Notes: a model not told the origin generated them from the sequence alone. A stretch of DNA of 41,845 bases from CAYXTW01 sp964452645 (GCA_964452645.1 CAYVMO010000031.1:1-41845); one strand, 5' to 3'; shown: positions 26,064-35,759, counted from the first letter of the stretch. Translations and numbers: made by a program.

Positions 26064-27863
26064 CTATATCCCGCCTATAAAACTTAAAAAGGACTCCAAA
26101 AGGAACATCAATCCGGACGATAACCTGGCGCCCGGGCGATTGTCGGTCTGGACGGAGATCGAATTGTTAAACAGATCACCGTCTATTGCGAAAATATTAT
26201 TCGGATCTACAATCACCGATTTCGCGGGCGCCGACGCCGATGTCATAATCTCGGCGTAATTGTAAACCGGGGCCCATTGGCCATCAAGCGAATCGCCATT
26301 ATCAAGTAAAATTCGGTAATTTACCGGAAGAGATAACTCTCCTTTTTTTTCAATCCGGAAACTTATTTTATATGTGACCGAATCTATTTGCTTATTTTCA
26401 AGATTACTTGCACTATAATCTATTACATCTGTACTCCTGAGAAGAGTTTCGAGGCTTTTGCGGGCATCATCACCGGCGATTTCGCCGGTCAGATTTATAA
26501 AATCCTCCTGCGAAGGATGCTTAAAACGGTACAATTCAAAATACAACTGCCAGAAAATAATAGATAACGAATCCCCCAAAATATTATCGAAAGTCTCCAG
26601 CGCCAATGAACCCTTGAAATAAATAATGCCATAATAATCAGATTCATCAACAAAAGCATAGGTGGGATTATCGACCGCACAGGGGGCTGTTATAGTCTGC
26701 ATCAGGGCACGAAGATTATCCCTTTCGCTGAATTTCAGACCGGCAAATTCCAGCAGATTGGCGTCACGCCCCCAATAATGAAGGAATATTTTATGCATAA
26801 AGAAATTGGTGATCGATTCATCCATCCACGGCGCCTCCACCTGGTCGGAACCGATCATTCCGTAAAACCACTGATGCACCGTCTCATGTACGACCAGAGT
26901 CTCATAAAAACGGGTAGCCATCAAACTGCCCCGGGGTGAGTCCAGGATCACGAATCCCGGATATTCGACACCGCCTGCATCGGTAGCATTGATTAAAGCG
27001 TATGTCAAATTATCATAGGCATATTTGCCGACATTTTTGTTCACAAATTCCAGAGTATATCGAACCGCCGTTTTTATGCGTTCGACAATCGGCTTTTCAT
27101 ACTCCCGGTAATATATTCGCACCGTGGTGCCGTTTACATCCGACGAATCAATGACATAGCGCGGCGATAAAGCCAGCGCGAAATCATGAGCCGGGCCGAA
27201 TGAATAATGCCGACTTGATAAAGTGTCATCGATCGTTGTCTGCTCGGATTTCACCGGGGCGGCCACGCGAAAATTATTCGGAAGGATAAAGTCAACTTCG
27301 TACTGAAAATATCCCCCGACCGGTTCCGCAAACGCCCCGTACCCTGGATTGTACCAGGTGCCGTCTTTATTCAATAGGGCCGGCGACGGGAACCAATCGC
27401 CCAACATATACTCGTCGCCGCTTTGAAACAATCGATCACCGGCCCCGGGAACATAAGTCGTGAAATATATCTTGACGGTTTTCCCGTTAAGTTCCATTTT
27501 TTTATCGGGAATCAAACTGCCTTCGGTCAGATTGACATTTACCAACTGCATAAAATTTTTTCCGTCCAGCAGCACCGAATCGATATCCATCCCACCCCAT
27601 TTTCCGGATTCCATAAATTGATGCAGGAGGTGCGGCTTTTTTTTAAGGTAAGGTGAATTTTCCGAAGAATAGAGATTCGGAAACAACTGGAATTTAAAAG
27701 ATGTCAAACTCGGTTCGGCCGGCAATCGGTATTCCATCACACCGACAATTTGCTTTTTCAATGTATCCAGTCTCGCGGAAATCCGGAGTGTATCAACCTC
27801 CGAGAAAACGCAATATGGCAGCAAAAGAATGGATAAAAACAGGCCGATTATCTTAAAGCACAT
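26064..27863 (-). CDS. secreted M1-family zinc metallopeptidase
   Basis: This gluzincin peptidase (599 aa from the ATG at 27861-27863) has a signal peptide (core FKIIGLFLSILLLPYCVFS). Beta-sandwich sequence follows, then a catalytic domain with HETVH (about 326-330) and the third zinc ligand in WMDESITNFF (about 349). The GxMEN exopeptidase loop appears as AGGVEYPG (about 296-303), a variant that keeps the Glu. The YFKG motif supplies the catalytic Tyr. It probably trims peptides in the periplasm or outside the cell. The C-terminus ends in a hydrophobic stretch. The chosen start overlaps the FAH stop by 11 nt; an earlier ATG at 27902 would add a non-signal extension inside that gene. Confidence 0.88.
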   Translation of the reverse strand: MCFKIIGLFLSILLLPYCVFSEVDTLRISARLDTLKKQIVGVMEYRLPAEPSLTSFKFQLFPNLYSSENSPYLKKKPHLLHQFMESGKWGGMDIDSVLLDGKNFMQLVNVNLTEGSLIPDKKMELNGKTVKIYFTTYVPGAGDRLFQSGDEYMLGDWFPSPALLNKDGTWYNPGYGAFAEPVGGYFQYEVDFILPNNFRVAAPVKSEQTTIDDTLSSRHYSFGPAHDFALALSPRYVIDSSDVNGTTVRIYYREYEKPIVERIKTAVRYTLEFVNKNVGKYAYDNLTYALINATDAGGVEYPGFVILDSPRGSLMATRFYETLVVHETVHQWFYGMIGSDQVEAPWMDESITNFFMHKIFLHYWGRDANLLEFAGLKFSERDNLRALMQTITAPCAVDNPTYAFVDESDYYGIIYFKGSLALETFDNILGDSLSIIFWQLYFELYRFKHPSQEDFINLTGEIAGDDARKSLETLLRSTDVIDYSASNLENKQIDSVTYKISFRIEKKGELSLPVNYRILLDNGDSLDGQWAPVYNYAEIMTSASAPAKSVIVDPNNIFAIDGDLFNNSISVQTDNRPGARLSSGLMFLLESFLSFIGGI

Positions 27864-28614
27864 CGTTGACAAGCGAACCGATCCCCTCAATTCTAATTTC
27901 AATCCTGTCGCCCGATTTCATGGGGCCGATCCCCGATGGCGTTCCCGTGGAGATTAAATCGCCCGGATATAGAGTCATTACGCTGGAAATAAAACCAATA
28001 AGTTTCGGGATCGGGAAAATCAATTCCGAAGTCCGTGCCGACTGACGCAGGTCGCCGTTCAGGTACGATTCAATTTGTAAATCTTCATATTTTAATTTAT
28101 CGACAACCCAGGGGCCTACCGGACAGAATGTATCAAAGCCTTTTCCTCTTGTCCACTGGCCGTCTTTTTTTTGAAGGTCGCGCGCGGTAACATCATTTAC
28201 GCAAGTAAAGCCGAAAATATAATCTTCCGCTTCAATGGCGGCGACAGTTTTGCATTCCCGACCGATAACCACGCCCAACTCGGCCTCGTAATCGACGCGC
28301 CGCGACATCTCGGGGTAAATTATCCTGCCGCCCGGACCGATTAAGGCCGACGGCGGTTTTAAAAATAGTACCGGCTCCTCAGGAATCTCATCGGCCGACT
28401 GCGATTCCTTGACATGTTCTTTATAATTTAAACCGACGCAGACAATCTTGCTGGGTTCGACCGGAGCCAGAAGCTTGACCTCCGACGGCTCATAATATCG
28501 ACCGGTCGGTTCGAAGCCGGCGGCCGGATTATCAGTGATTTTATGAATGCGACCTTCTTCGAATTTACCCCACTCAACTCCCTCGGCAACTTCAAATCTG
28601 ACAAAACGTTCCAT
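27853..28614 (-). CDS. fumarylacetoacetate hydrolase (FAH) family protein
   Basis: This 253-aa enzyme has the FAH C-terminal domain, which cleaves or isomerises acylpyruvates and related 2-oxo acids with Mg2+. Visible motifs are VGLNYKEH, FLKPPSALIGPG, the metal ligands YEAELGVVIG and VNDVTARDLQ, and GKGFDTFCPVGPW. The N-terminal mini-domain (about 1-50) is that of the bacterial HpcE/FAHD1-like group. The substrate could be an acylpyruvate, oxaloacetate or a homoprotocatechuate-pathway acid, and no aromatic degradation genes are adjacent. The start overlaps the HDAC stop (TAATG). Confidence 0.88.
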   Translation of the reverse strand: MERFVRFEVAEGVEWGKFEEGRIHKITDNPAAGFEPTGRYYEPSEVKLLAPVEPSKIVCVGLNYKEHVKESQSADEIPEEPVLFLKPPSALIGPGGRIIYPEMSRRVDYEAELGVVIGRECKTVAAIEAEDYIFGFTCVNDVTARDLQKKDGQWTRGKGFDTFCPVGPWVVDKLKYEDLQIESYLNGDLRQSARTSELIFPIPKLIGFISSVMTLYPGDLISTGTPSGIGPMKSGDRIEIRIEGIGSLVNDVL

Positions 28615-29552
28615 TAATTCCTCTGTAGTTCCTTAAGATGATAGTACAATGAAGTCGCGTTAGCCGCCGGTGTGTACCCACCCTCAAACAATGAGAGAAT
28701 CCGCCCCCCTGAATATTGTTCGGCGACATCGACAAGAAGCGAAGTCATAGCACCATAGGCCTGTTCGGTCAGGTTCATACCGCCGAGAAGATCATGCCTG
28801 TGAGCATCAAAACCGCACGATATTAAAATAAATTCCGGCTTGTATTGCTCCAATCTGGGGATAATGATATTCTCAAACTTTTGAATATAAATGTCATCGC
28901 CGGAACCTGCCGGAAGCGGAATATTCAGTGTATGGCCGTCCCCCTCGCCCACACCTCTTTCGGACGTCGCACCTGACCCGGGATAAAACGGGTACCGATG
29001 AAGTGAAATATATAGAACATCAGAACGCGAGTAAAAAATATTCTGCGTTCCGTTACCGTGATGGACATCCCAGTCAATAATCGCCACGCGATCGAGTTTA
29101 TGATTGGTGATCAAAGCCTCAGCGGCAACAGCGATATTATTTATGATACAGAAACCCATACCGTGATCATTCTCGGCATGATGTCCCGGCGGGCGTCCGG
29201 CCAGGAAAATTCTCTTATATTTTCCATTGATTATGGTCTCGGCACCGGCAACCGCCGCCGAAGCGGTTTCCCAAGCGGCATCGTAGCCCTGACTTCCGGC
29301 ATAAGTATCACCGTCAAGATACCCGCCGCCCGCCCGCGAAATAGCTTTGACGCTATCCAAATATTCTTTTTGATGTATCTTATAAATACATTCGGTGTCG
29401 GTCGTCGTCGGATTTATTATTTCTATTTCCGAAGCAATATCCGAATTAAGGACATATTGTACGGCATGTTCCATTCGTTCCGAATTTTCGGGATGCCCCG
29501 ACGGTGCCGGGTGCTTAGCCTCCTGAATAAGCCTGATTAACGCGACTTTCAT
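28614..29552 (-). CDS. histone deacetylase / acetylpolyamine amidohydrolase family protein
   Basis: This 312-aa zinc amidohydrolase has the class II HDAC-like core: SGHPENSERM near the N-terminus, RPPGHHAENDHGMGFC with the catalytic His pair, DWDVHHGNGTQ and FDAHRHD with the zinc ligands, and EGGYT with the catalytic Tyr. All active-site residues are present. Bacterial members deacetylate polyamines, small amides or proteins. The substrate is unknown here. It is translationally coupled to the FAH-family gene, which suggests linked reactions. Confidence 0.88.
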   Translation of the reverse strand: MKVALIRLIQEAKHPAPSGHPENSERMEHAVQYVLNSDIASEIEIINPTTTDTECIYKIHQKEYLDSVKAISRAGGGYLDGDTYAGSQGYDAAWETASAAVAGAETIINGKYKRIFLAGRPPGHHAENDHGMGFCIINNIAVAAEALITNHKLDRVAIIDWDVHHGNGTQNIFYSRSDVLYISLHRYPFYPGSGATSERGVGEGDGHTLNIPLPAGSGDDIYIQKFENIIIPRLEQYKPEFILISCGFDAHRHDLLGGMNLTEQAYGAMTSLLVDVAEQYSGGRILSLFEGGYTPAANATSLYYHLKELQRN

Positions 29553-29602
29553 ACTATATTGAAGTAAAGCCTGCCGGGCAGTAAAGTCAAGGTATTAATA
29601 AA

Positions 29603-30952
29603 TCAGAGCTTTTTCTTTTTCCAGCTCCCTTTTCCGAACCATATCGCCAGGATAATGGCTTTGACAAATGACGTTATCGTCAATGTCCACCAGACACCGT
29701 TAATCCCGATATCCAGAGTGAAACATAAAAAGTACGCCAGCGGCAGGCGGGCGATGGAGCCGGGAATCGATACCAGCATCGGCGGAATCGTATTACCCGA
29801 ACCGGTGAAAGCGCCCTCGAGAACAATTTCGATTCCCATAAAAATTTGCGATAGACCCAGAATGATCAAATAATCAATAGCGATTTTTATGACTTCCGGA
29901 TCGGATGAAAAAATCCCCGCAATAAACCGGGGAATAGTAATAAAGAAAATCGATATAACAAACGTCTCGGCAACAACAATACTGACTGTCCCCCAGGCAC
30001 ACCTGGCTGCCCGATCCGGCTTTTTTGCGCCGAGATTTTGTCCCACCAGAGTGGAGGCCGCGATCGAAAAGCCGAACGTCGTCAGATATGAAAGTGACTC
30101 CATGCGATTCCCAATTCCCATAGCTGCGCCGGCCGTTTCGCCATATTGATGGACAATCTGTATGATAAACCAGTAAACCAGAATAAAGACAATATTCTGT
30201 GTCGAAATCGGTATGCCGATTTTGAAAATTTTCCGCATCGCGCCAAAATCAGGTTTATTGCGATACCATCCGGAAAGCGAAAATTCCAATCCGCCCCTGA
30301 AAATCAGTATCAGGTAAATAATAAAACTGATTAACACGGAAACCATAGTCGCGATGGCCGCACCCGTCACACCCATCTCAGGAAATGGCCCCCATCCGAA
30401 AATCAGCGCCGGGTCGAGGAAAATATTCGTCACGGTTCCGGTCGAAAAGGCAATCATCGGTGTTCGAGTATCACCGGAGGCCCTAAAAATCGAACCGAAG
30501 GCATCATTCAGAAAGAAAATTGTAATGCTGACAAAAAATATCCTCAAGTAGGGTATACCATAGCCAATAACTTGCGGACTGGCCTTCATAAATTTAAGGA
30601 TTGCAGGAGCCGCGATAAAACCGACAATCGTAATGACGAGGCCAATACCGATTGCCATGGCTATCCCCTGCCCGGAAAAATACGCAGCCTTTGGTTGTTC
30701 CTGTGCCCCGATGGATCGTGAAACGATGGCCGTCAGGCCGGTAATGATAATGGCGCTGGTGGCAAACATTGTCCAGCTGACCACCATCGACGACATGATG
30801 GCATCCTGCTGCGGCGTCCCCAGATAACCGACCCAAAAATAATCGGTAATTGTCAGGGCAAATTCCAGAAACATGGAAGCGAGCACCGGCCAGGCCAGCT
30901 TTATGATGGTGGAATAAATCGGACCTTCGGTGATATTATTGACTTTGGCCAT
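29603..30952 (-). CDS. MATE family efflux transporter
   Basis: This 449-aa inner-membrane antiporter has about 12 transmembrane helices and the MATE landmarks: TITDYFWVGYLGT in helix 1-2, SIFRASGDTRTPM and FGWGPFPEMGVTGAAIAT. It is a different paralogue from the MATE protein at 75-1457; the motifs agree but most of the sequence differs. It is 21 nt downstream of the peptidase-like lipoprotein gene and 50 nt upstream of the HDAC gene, so it is probably co-transcribed. The substrate is unknown. Confidence 0.9.
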   Translation of the reverse strand: MAKVNNITEGPIYSTIIKLAWPVLASMFLEFALTITDYFWVGYLGTPQQDAIMSSMVVSWTMFATSAIIITGLTAIVSRSIGAQEQPKAAYFSGQGIAMAIGIGLVITIVGFIAAPAILKFMKASPQVIGYGIPYLRIFFVSITIFFLNDAFGSIFRASGDTRTPMIAFSTGTVTNIFLDPALIFGWGPFPEMGVTGAAIATMVSVLISFIIYLILIFRGGLEFSLSGWYRNKPDFGAMRKIFKIGIPISTQNIVFILVYWFIIQIVHQYGETAGAAMGIGNRMESLSYLTTFGFSIAASTLVGQNLGAKKPDRAARCAWGTVSIVVAETFVISIFFITIPRFIAGIFSSDPEVIKIAIDYLIILGLSQIFMGIEIVLEGAFTGSGNTIPPMLVSIPGSIARLPLAYFLCFTLDIGINGVWWTLTITSFVKAIILAIWFGKGSWKKKKL

Positions 30953-30973
30953 GATACGGAATCGCGGTCGGAG

Positions 30974-32563
30974 TTAGTTTTCGGATTCCATTGTCGAATC
31001 CGGATTCTTCAGATAATAAGCCGCATTTATACCTTCGCCGGTTATTTGCAGTAACATGTCATACCAGCTATATCGCTGTCCCGGGGCAAAACAATTCTGA
31101 ACAAGGGTGTATTTAAAAAGCGAACTTTCAAATCCGGACTCATCTTCCATCATAGAACCCAATATCTGAGCCGCGGCCAGATCGGAGATAAGCTTCCGCT
31201 GAATATGGAAAGGTCGATTAATATATTCATCCAGAACCGCCCACCAGGCGACATAATCATAGGCAGGGCGCTCCATTATCCGATCGAATAATTTATGAAA
31301 GATATCATTGACCTCCAGGGCGTTATTCAGATATAATTGTTTTTCGAAGCGGGCCATAAGCAGTCTTGATCTTAAATCTATAATCTTGAATTTACCGGCA
31401 TCCTGATGCCAGCGAAAAGCGAAGTCAATCGGCAAACTCAGATATTCATTCCGCCACTTCTCGGTCGAAATTAAATTATCAAATATTGACAGAATAATTT
31501 CGGCTCGCAGGCTGGCCGGATCATCCCGGAAAAGATAGCTGTCTTGTTTTATATACGATAAATATATGGCGAATCCGGCAGTATTAAATAACGAATAAAA
31601 CGTCTCAATATTGCCGGCCGCGTTTGTTACAATCCTGATGTCATTGGAGTAATTAATCGGAAAACAACGCGCGATATCCGACACAGCAGTACTTTCCGGA
31701 TTGTTAAAATATATCGGCAATTTATTCAAATCAAAACCGACACTTTTGTAAGTATTTATTATCATATTGGACCTGTCTTTTTCGGAAAAATCAAAATAAT
31801 AACCGTACTCGCTTTTCAAATCGGACTGCTGGAGTAATAAATTACATAATCCTTCAATATTATTTGATGATACATCACCCGACGAATCCAGAATCAACTT
31901 ATACGGGGCGCGTGATATCTCTTCAAGCTGATCCAGAATTTTATCCGATTCGACGGCGTCGCCGAAATCTATAAATTCATTTATAGAGTAAAATGAATTG
32001 TAACCTAATCGTTTTGATGCCAGATTTCTCAGGCGAACCAGCCGCGCCACACCATTGCCGATTTCCTGAAATAGTTTTTTGTTTTTTGCAGTGATATTTT
32101 CATCACTATATTCACAAAGGAAATAGGTCATATCAGATTTCTTCACGTCCGACGTCAATGTACCATAGAATTCCGCAAGATCATCATTCAGCGAGTCAAT
32201 CAGATCATTAATTTCGGGTTGGCTGTTAATTCTGCTTCTCAGAATACGATGATACACCAAATCCAATTTCCTTTTTAAAACATCATCGCTGACTATCTTG
32301 CGGTACGCGACAACTTTTTCGAGTAAATCGGGATTATCTAATAATTTCCTAATCGAATCGTCAAAATATTGCAGTGAGTCGGATTCTTTTGTAGAGGCCT
32401 GTTTCCACAATTCCAGATTGCGAGCTATGTTTAACTCCTTAAGTTGCGATTCAAAATCTGAAATAAAGGTCGATATATCGTCGCTTGTATATTCATTTTT
32501 TTCGCAACCATGACCTAACAATATCAGTATTAACAGAAAAAATAATGAGTGCTTTGCCATCAT
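30974..32563 (-). CDS. lipoprotein resembling M2/M3-type metallopeptidases, zinc motif lost
   Basis: This 529-aa protein has a lipoprotein signal (lipobox LGHGC, Cys about residue 20). The helical body is like M2/M3-clan peptidases: an early ELWKQAST segment, LRNLASKRLGYNSFY (about 178-192), and a late RPFHIQRKLISDLAAAQILGS stretch resembling the tyrosine-rich C-terminal motif of these enzymes. Where active relatives have LFHEAGHAL, this protein has LFNTAGFAI (about 325-333), so both zinc His residues and the catalytic Glu are gone. A possible remnant of the third ligand is E355 in RAEIILSIF. It therefore looks like a pseudoenzyme, perhaps a binding protein. The start overlaps the EPSPS-like stop by 4 nt (ATGA). 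The reading frame is intact. Confidence 0.7.
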   Translation of the reverse strand: MMAKHSLFFLLILILLGHGCEKNEYTSDDISTFISDFESQLKELNIARNLELWKQASTKESDSLQYFDDSIRKLLDNPDLLEKVVAYRKIVSDDVLKRKLDLVYHRILRSRINSQPEINDLIDSLNDDLAEFYGTLTSDVKKSDMTYFLCEYSDENITAKNKKLFQEIGNGVARLVRLRNLASKRLGYNSFYSINEFIDFGDAVESDKILDQLEEISRAPYKLILDSSGDVSSNNIEGLCNLLLQQSDLKSEYGYYFDFSEKDRSNMIINTYKSVGFDLNKLPIYFNNPESTAVSDIARCFPINYSNDIRIVTNAAGNIETFYSLFNTAGFAIYLSYIKQDSYLFRDDPASLRAEIILSIFDNLISTEKWRNEYLSLPIDFAFRWHQDAGKFKIIDLRSRLLMARFEKQLYLNNALEVNDIFHKLFDRIMERPAYDYVAWWAVLDEYINRPFHIQRKLISDLAAAQILGSMMEDESGFESSLFKYTLVQNCFAPGQRYSWYDMLLQITGEGINAAYYLKNPDSTMESEN

Positions 32564-33930
32564 GCGCCCCTCGGTGCAATGGTCCTATGCCCGGTACTTC
32601 CCTGCATCAAAGAAGCAATATCGGGATAATATTCCCTAATTAACTCAAATCCCGAAAACGTCGATACTCCCTGCCCGGCCAAAGCGGCGATGTAAAAAAT
32701 CAATGCGATTTTGCGGTTTTTAAAGGGACCGAAGTCGGCACCATTGACTTCGCCGGTTCCTTCAATAATCAATCCGTCCTCCAGAATACCGCACTTCACA
32801 TCCATTCTATCGAAATTCTCGGCAATTTCCTGGAGAGGCCGGACACCCCACTCATTAAACTCGCTGACTCCCCTGATTATCGTCGTTCCAGAACCGGGGA
32901 CGGCCATAAGGGCCATAAAGGGAACATTATCGATTAAAGCCGACGTATGTTCTCCCGCGAATTTCCGTGCCTTAATATTTTTGCAAAGCACCGTTACCGT
33001 ACCGAAAGATAATCCGGTTTCCCATTTTCTATTTCGAATAGTCACATCGGAACCGATCGCTTTCAAATGATCCAGAAATTTCATTCGCTCGGAATTCAAC
33101 AAGACATTATCAAAACTAATTTCCTTTCTTAAAAGAACGGCCAATGTTAAAAGCGATGAAACTATATCCGAATCACAAGGGACATTGAATTCGACCGGAT
33201 GTACTTCGGATTTTGAAGATAAAATCAGTTCTTTTTTATATTCGGCAGCCGCGACACGGATTTTACGGCGAGGGTCATCCGGGTTCTCTATCAATTTTGA
33301 GCCCGATTCATTTATCTCCAGAGAAATGCCGAATTGACCCGCAACCGATTCCAAATAAGCCGTCGCCGGAGCCATTTCTCTTATCACGACCGGAATGCCG
33401 GACGAGATTCCATACATCAGCAGGCTGTTTTTTACGCAAAAATTTGACGTGTACACCTTCGTTTTGACCGGAAGGTCTATCCCCGAGCGGATAACAATCG
33501 TGCGCGAATCGGTTTCATGAAAAATATCAATCCCATTTCGGTTAAAGGTTTCGACAATTCGGTCAATCATGTCCTGATTTATTTTCTCCGAATATTGCAG
33601 GGCGAAAGATTTATTGAATCCCGCCAATAGTCCGATTATCATGGATAATGGATACAAATGGCCATCATAGATCATAATCCCGCTATCGGGCAGAACCGGC
33701 CTGCCGTCAGACTTTATTCTAATGACGTCATTTTCAACGCTCGCCGAGCAGCGCAGGCTCCGTATAAAGTCTATGGTTCTTTCGGTATCGATGCTTTTAT
33801 TACATTTTTTTAGAACCGTTTCGCCATTGGCCGTCATTGCAAGGATCAAAGCTGATTGAGTATAGTAGTAGTCACCACTTATGGATTGAATCGTTGGCAG
33901 TTTCTTTATCGGGAATATTTCAACATTCAT
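32560..33930 (-). CDS. EPSP synthase-fold protein lacking catalytic residues
   Basis: This 456-aa protein follows the EPSP synthase (AroA) pattern along its length, but key positions are changed. E. coli-type GSKSVSNRAL aligns with GDYYYTQSAL (19-28), so the Lys, Ser and Arg become Y21, Y22 and S26. The NAGT phosphate loop becomes YDGH (88-91). The VKETDR segment becomes FNEWGVR (358-364), and the DHRMAM motif becomes KNRKIAL (404-410). One catalytic-type Asp is kept in LIDNVPFMA (D334). It should not be labelled aroA without testing. It follows argS by 14 nt and overlaps the peptidase-like gene. It could be a pseudoenzyme or an enolpyruvyl-transferase fold with a new role. Confidence 0.68.
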   Translation of the reverse strand: MNVEIFPIKKLPTIQSISGDYYYTQSALILAMTANGETVLKKCNKSIDTERTIDFIRSLRCSASVENDVIRIKSDGRPVLPDSGIMIYDGHLYPLSMIIGLLAGFNKSFALQYSEKINQDMIDRIVETFNRNGIDIFHETDSRTIVIRSGIDLPVKTKVYTSNFCVKNSLLMYGISSGIPVVIREMAPATAYLESVAGQFGISLEINESGSKLIENPDDPRRKIRVAAAEYKKELILSSKSEVHPVEFNVPCDSDIVSSLLTLAVLLRKEISFDNVLLNSERMKFLDHLKAIGSDVTIRNRKWETGLSFGTVTVLCKNIKARKFAGEHTSALIDNVPFMALMAVPGSGTTIIRGVSEFNEWGVRPLQEIAENFDRMDVKCGILEDGLIIEGTGEVNGADFGPFKNRKIALIFYIAALAGQGVSTFSGFELIREYYPDIASLMQGSTGHRTIAPRGA

Positions 33931-33944
33931 GTCAAAGGCCGGTC

Positions 33945-35759
33945 CTACATTTCATCCGGGGCCTCGATTCCCATCAGGAAAAGCCCCTCCTTAATCACTG
34001 TTTTAACCGCGTAGACCAAGACAATTCTGGCGTCGGTGAGTTCATCGTCCACGGAGATGATTTTGTCAATCCGTCCCCGTTTATCTTTGCGCTGGTAAAC
34101 CCTATTGAAAGCTGAGGCCAGCGTCAATAAATACGTTCCGATCAGATAAGGTTCGTACGTTTTGGCCGCTTCGGATATTACACCCGGAAATTTGTAAAGC
34201 AAATCGAGCACCCGGGCCTCTTCAGGCCGATCGAGTAAATTATAATCAATCAGCGAAGGAATTTCTCTACCATAATGCCTTAAGAGCGACGCCAGCCGGG
34301 CGTGCGTATACTGAAGATACGGACCGGTCTCGCCTTCGAAATTCAGAACTTCATCCCAATCGAAATTAACATCTTTCATTCGACGTGTTGACATATCTGC
34401 GAAAAGCACGGCCCCGATTCCAATCTGCGCCGCTGTTTTGTCGACTTCCTCCAAATCCGGATTCTTCTCGATGATTTTGGTTCGCGCCAGTTCGATTGCC
34501 CGGTCGAGAACGTCGTCAAGCGGGATTATATTTCCCCGGCGCGTTGACATCGTAACATCTTTGAATTTTATCCATCCGAACTCGACATGCACCAGCCGAT
34601 CGGCGCATCGCTTGTCGGGAGGCAGTTTTTCCGCTTCCTCGAGCAGCTCGACGACTTTGAACACCTGTTTAAAATGGTCACGCTGCGCCGAAGCGACAAC
34701 GTATAGTGCTTTCTCGAATTTAAAAGTCTCCCAGCGATATAACACCCCCGTAATATCCCGCGTGGCATAGAGGGTGGCGCCATCGGCTTTGCTGAGTATG
34801 CACGCCGGAATTTCATATTTTTCCAGATCGACAATAAGCGCATCTTCGGATAATTCGGTCAATCCCGCCTTTTTCAAACGTTCAATAACGGCGCCCATTT
34901 TATCGTTATAAAAAGATTCACCCGTAAAATAATCGAATTTAATCCCGAGTCTATCGTACGTTTTCTTAAATGCCTTCAAAGAACAATCCTTGAACTTATT
35001 CCACAACTCGGCCTCTTCATGCTCGCCCTGTTCGAGTCTTTTGAAGGCCTCGCGGGCATCATCCGATAACGACGGATCGCGTTCCTCCTCGTGATGAAAG
35101 CGAACATACAGATCATATAAAAATTGGACGGCGTCCTTTTTCAGGTCTTGCTCGCTGCCCCAGTTACGAAAGGCGACAATCATTTTACCGAATTGGGTGC
35201 CCCAGTCACCGAGGTGATTGATGCCGATCGAATTGTATCCCAGCTTTTCAAAAATTCGATACAATGAAAAGCCAATGGCGGTTGTTCGCAGATGCCCGAC
35301 CCCGAACGGCTTGGCAATATTCGGCGAAGAAAAATCGATGACGATGTTACGCCCCCGGCCTACATCGGATGAACCATATTCTTCATTATTTCCCAAAATG
35401 GCCGGAAGCGTCGCTTCCGCAAGCGTATCCACTCTTATTTTAGAATTATTGAATCCTCCGGCCGCGGTGAAACTTAAATGTGAATATTCTTCGTTATCTT
35501 TTAATAACCCCTTTTGAGCAACGACAAGTTTATTATTGATATCAACCGGGTTTTGTTTCAGACTTTTGGCAAGTTCGAACAGGGGCAACGCATAATTGCC
35601 CATTTCGGGATTTTTTGGCACTTCGAGCTTATCATAAATCTTATTCGGAATAATGTAATCAGGAAAAGAATCTTTGATTTCCGGAAAGACCGAAGCCATC
35701 ACAGCGAAAGCGCTTGCCGTTATTTCCGCAATCTCATATTTGAATCTGTCTTTAGCCAT
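33945..35759 (-). CDS. argS: arginyl-tRNA synthetase
   Basis: This 604-aa class I synthetase charges tRNA(Arg). The N-terminal additional domain (about 1-120) carries NPEMGNYALPLF. The active site begins with SSPNIAKPFGVGHLRTT, the ArgS form of HIGH, and the second signature is TMSTRRGN in place of KMSKS. The C-terminal anticodon-binding domain ends with the typical EGLFLMGIEAPDEM. The start overlaps the preceding 106-aa gene by 8 nt. Confidence 0.96.
   Translation of the reverse strand: MAKDRFKYEIAEITASAFAVMASVFPEIKDSFPDYIIPNKIYDKLEVPKNPEMGNYALPLFELAKSLKQNPVDINNKLVVAQKGLLKDNEEYSHLSFTAAGGFNNSKIRVDTLAEATLPAILGNNEEYGSSDVGRGRNIVIDFSSPNIAKPFGVGHLRTTAIGFSLYRIFEKLGYNSIGINHLGDWGTQFGKMIVAFRNWGSEQDLKKDAVQFLYDLYVRFHHEEERDPSLSDDAREAFKRLEQGEHEEAELWNKFKDCSLKAFKKTYDRLGIKFDYFTGESFYNDKMGAVIERLKKAGLTELSEDALIVDLEKYEIPACILSKADGATLYATRDITGVLYRWETFKFEKALYVVASAQRDHFKQVFKVVELLEEAEKLPPDKRCADRLVHVEFGWIKFKDVTMSTRRGNIIPLDDVLDRAIELARTKIIEKNPDLEEVDKTAAQIGIGAVLFADMSTRRMKDVNFDWDEVLNFEGETGPYLQYTHARLASLLRHYGREIPSLIDYNLLDRPEEARVLDLLYKFPGVISEAAKTYEPYLIGTYLLTLASAFNRVYQRKDKRGRIDKIISVDDELTDARIVLVYAVKTVIKEGLFLMGIEAPDEM

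Noticed and set aside
26064..27863. M1 peptidase as a pseudoenzyme because GxMEN is not exact
   Set aside because: HETVH, the downstream Glu, the Tyr and the Glu of the GGVEYP variant are all present, and this variant fits an active member of the family.
33945..35759. ArgS HIGH motif reads GVGH (first His missing), as a possible loss of function
   Set aside because: The first His of this motif is not invariant in bacterial ArgS proteins, and the rest of the active site (SSPNIAKPF, TMSTRRGN) is normal.
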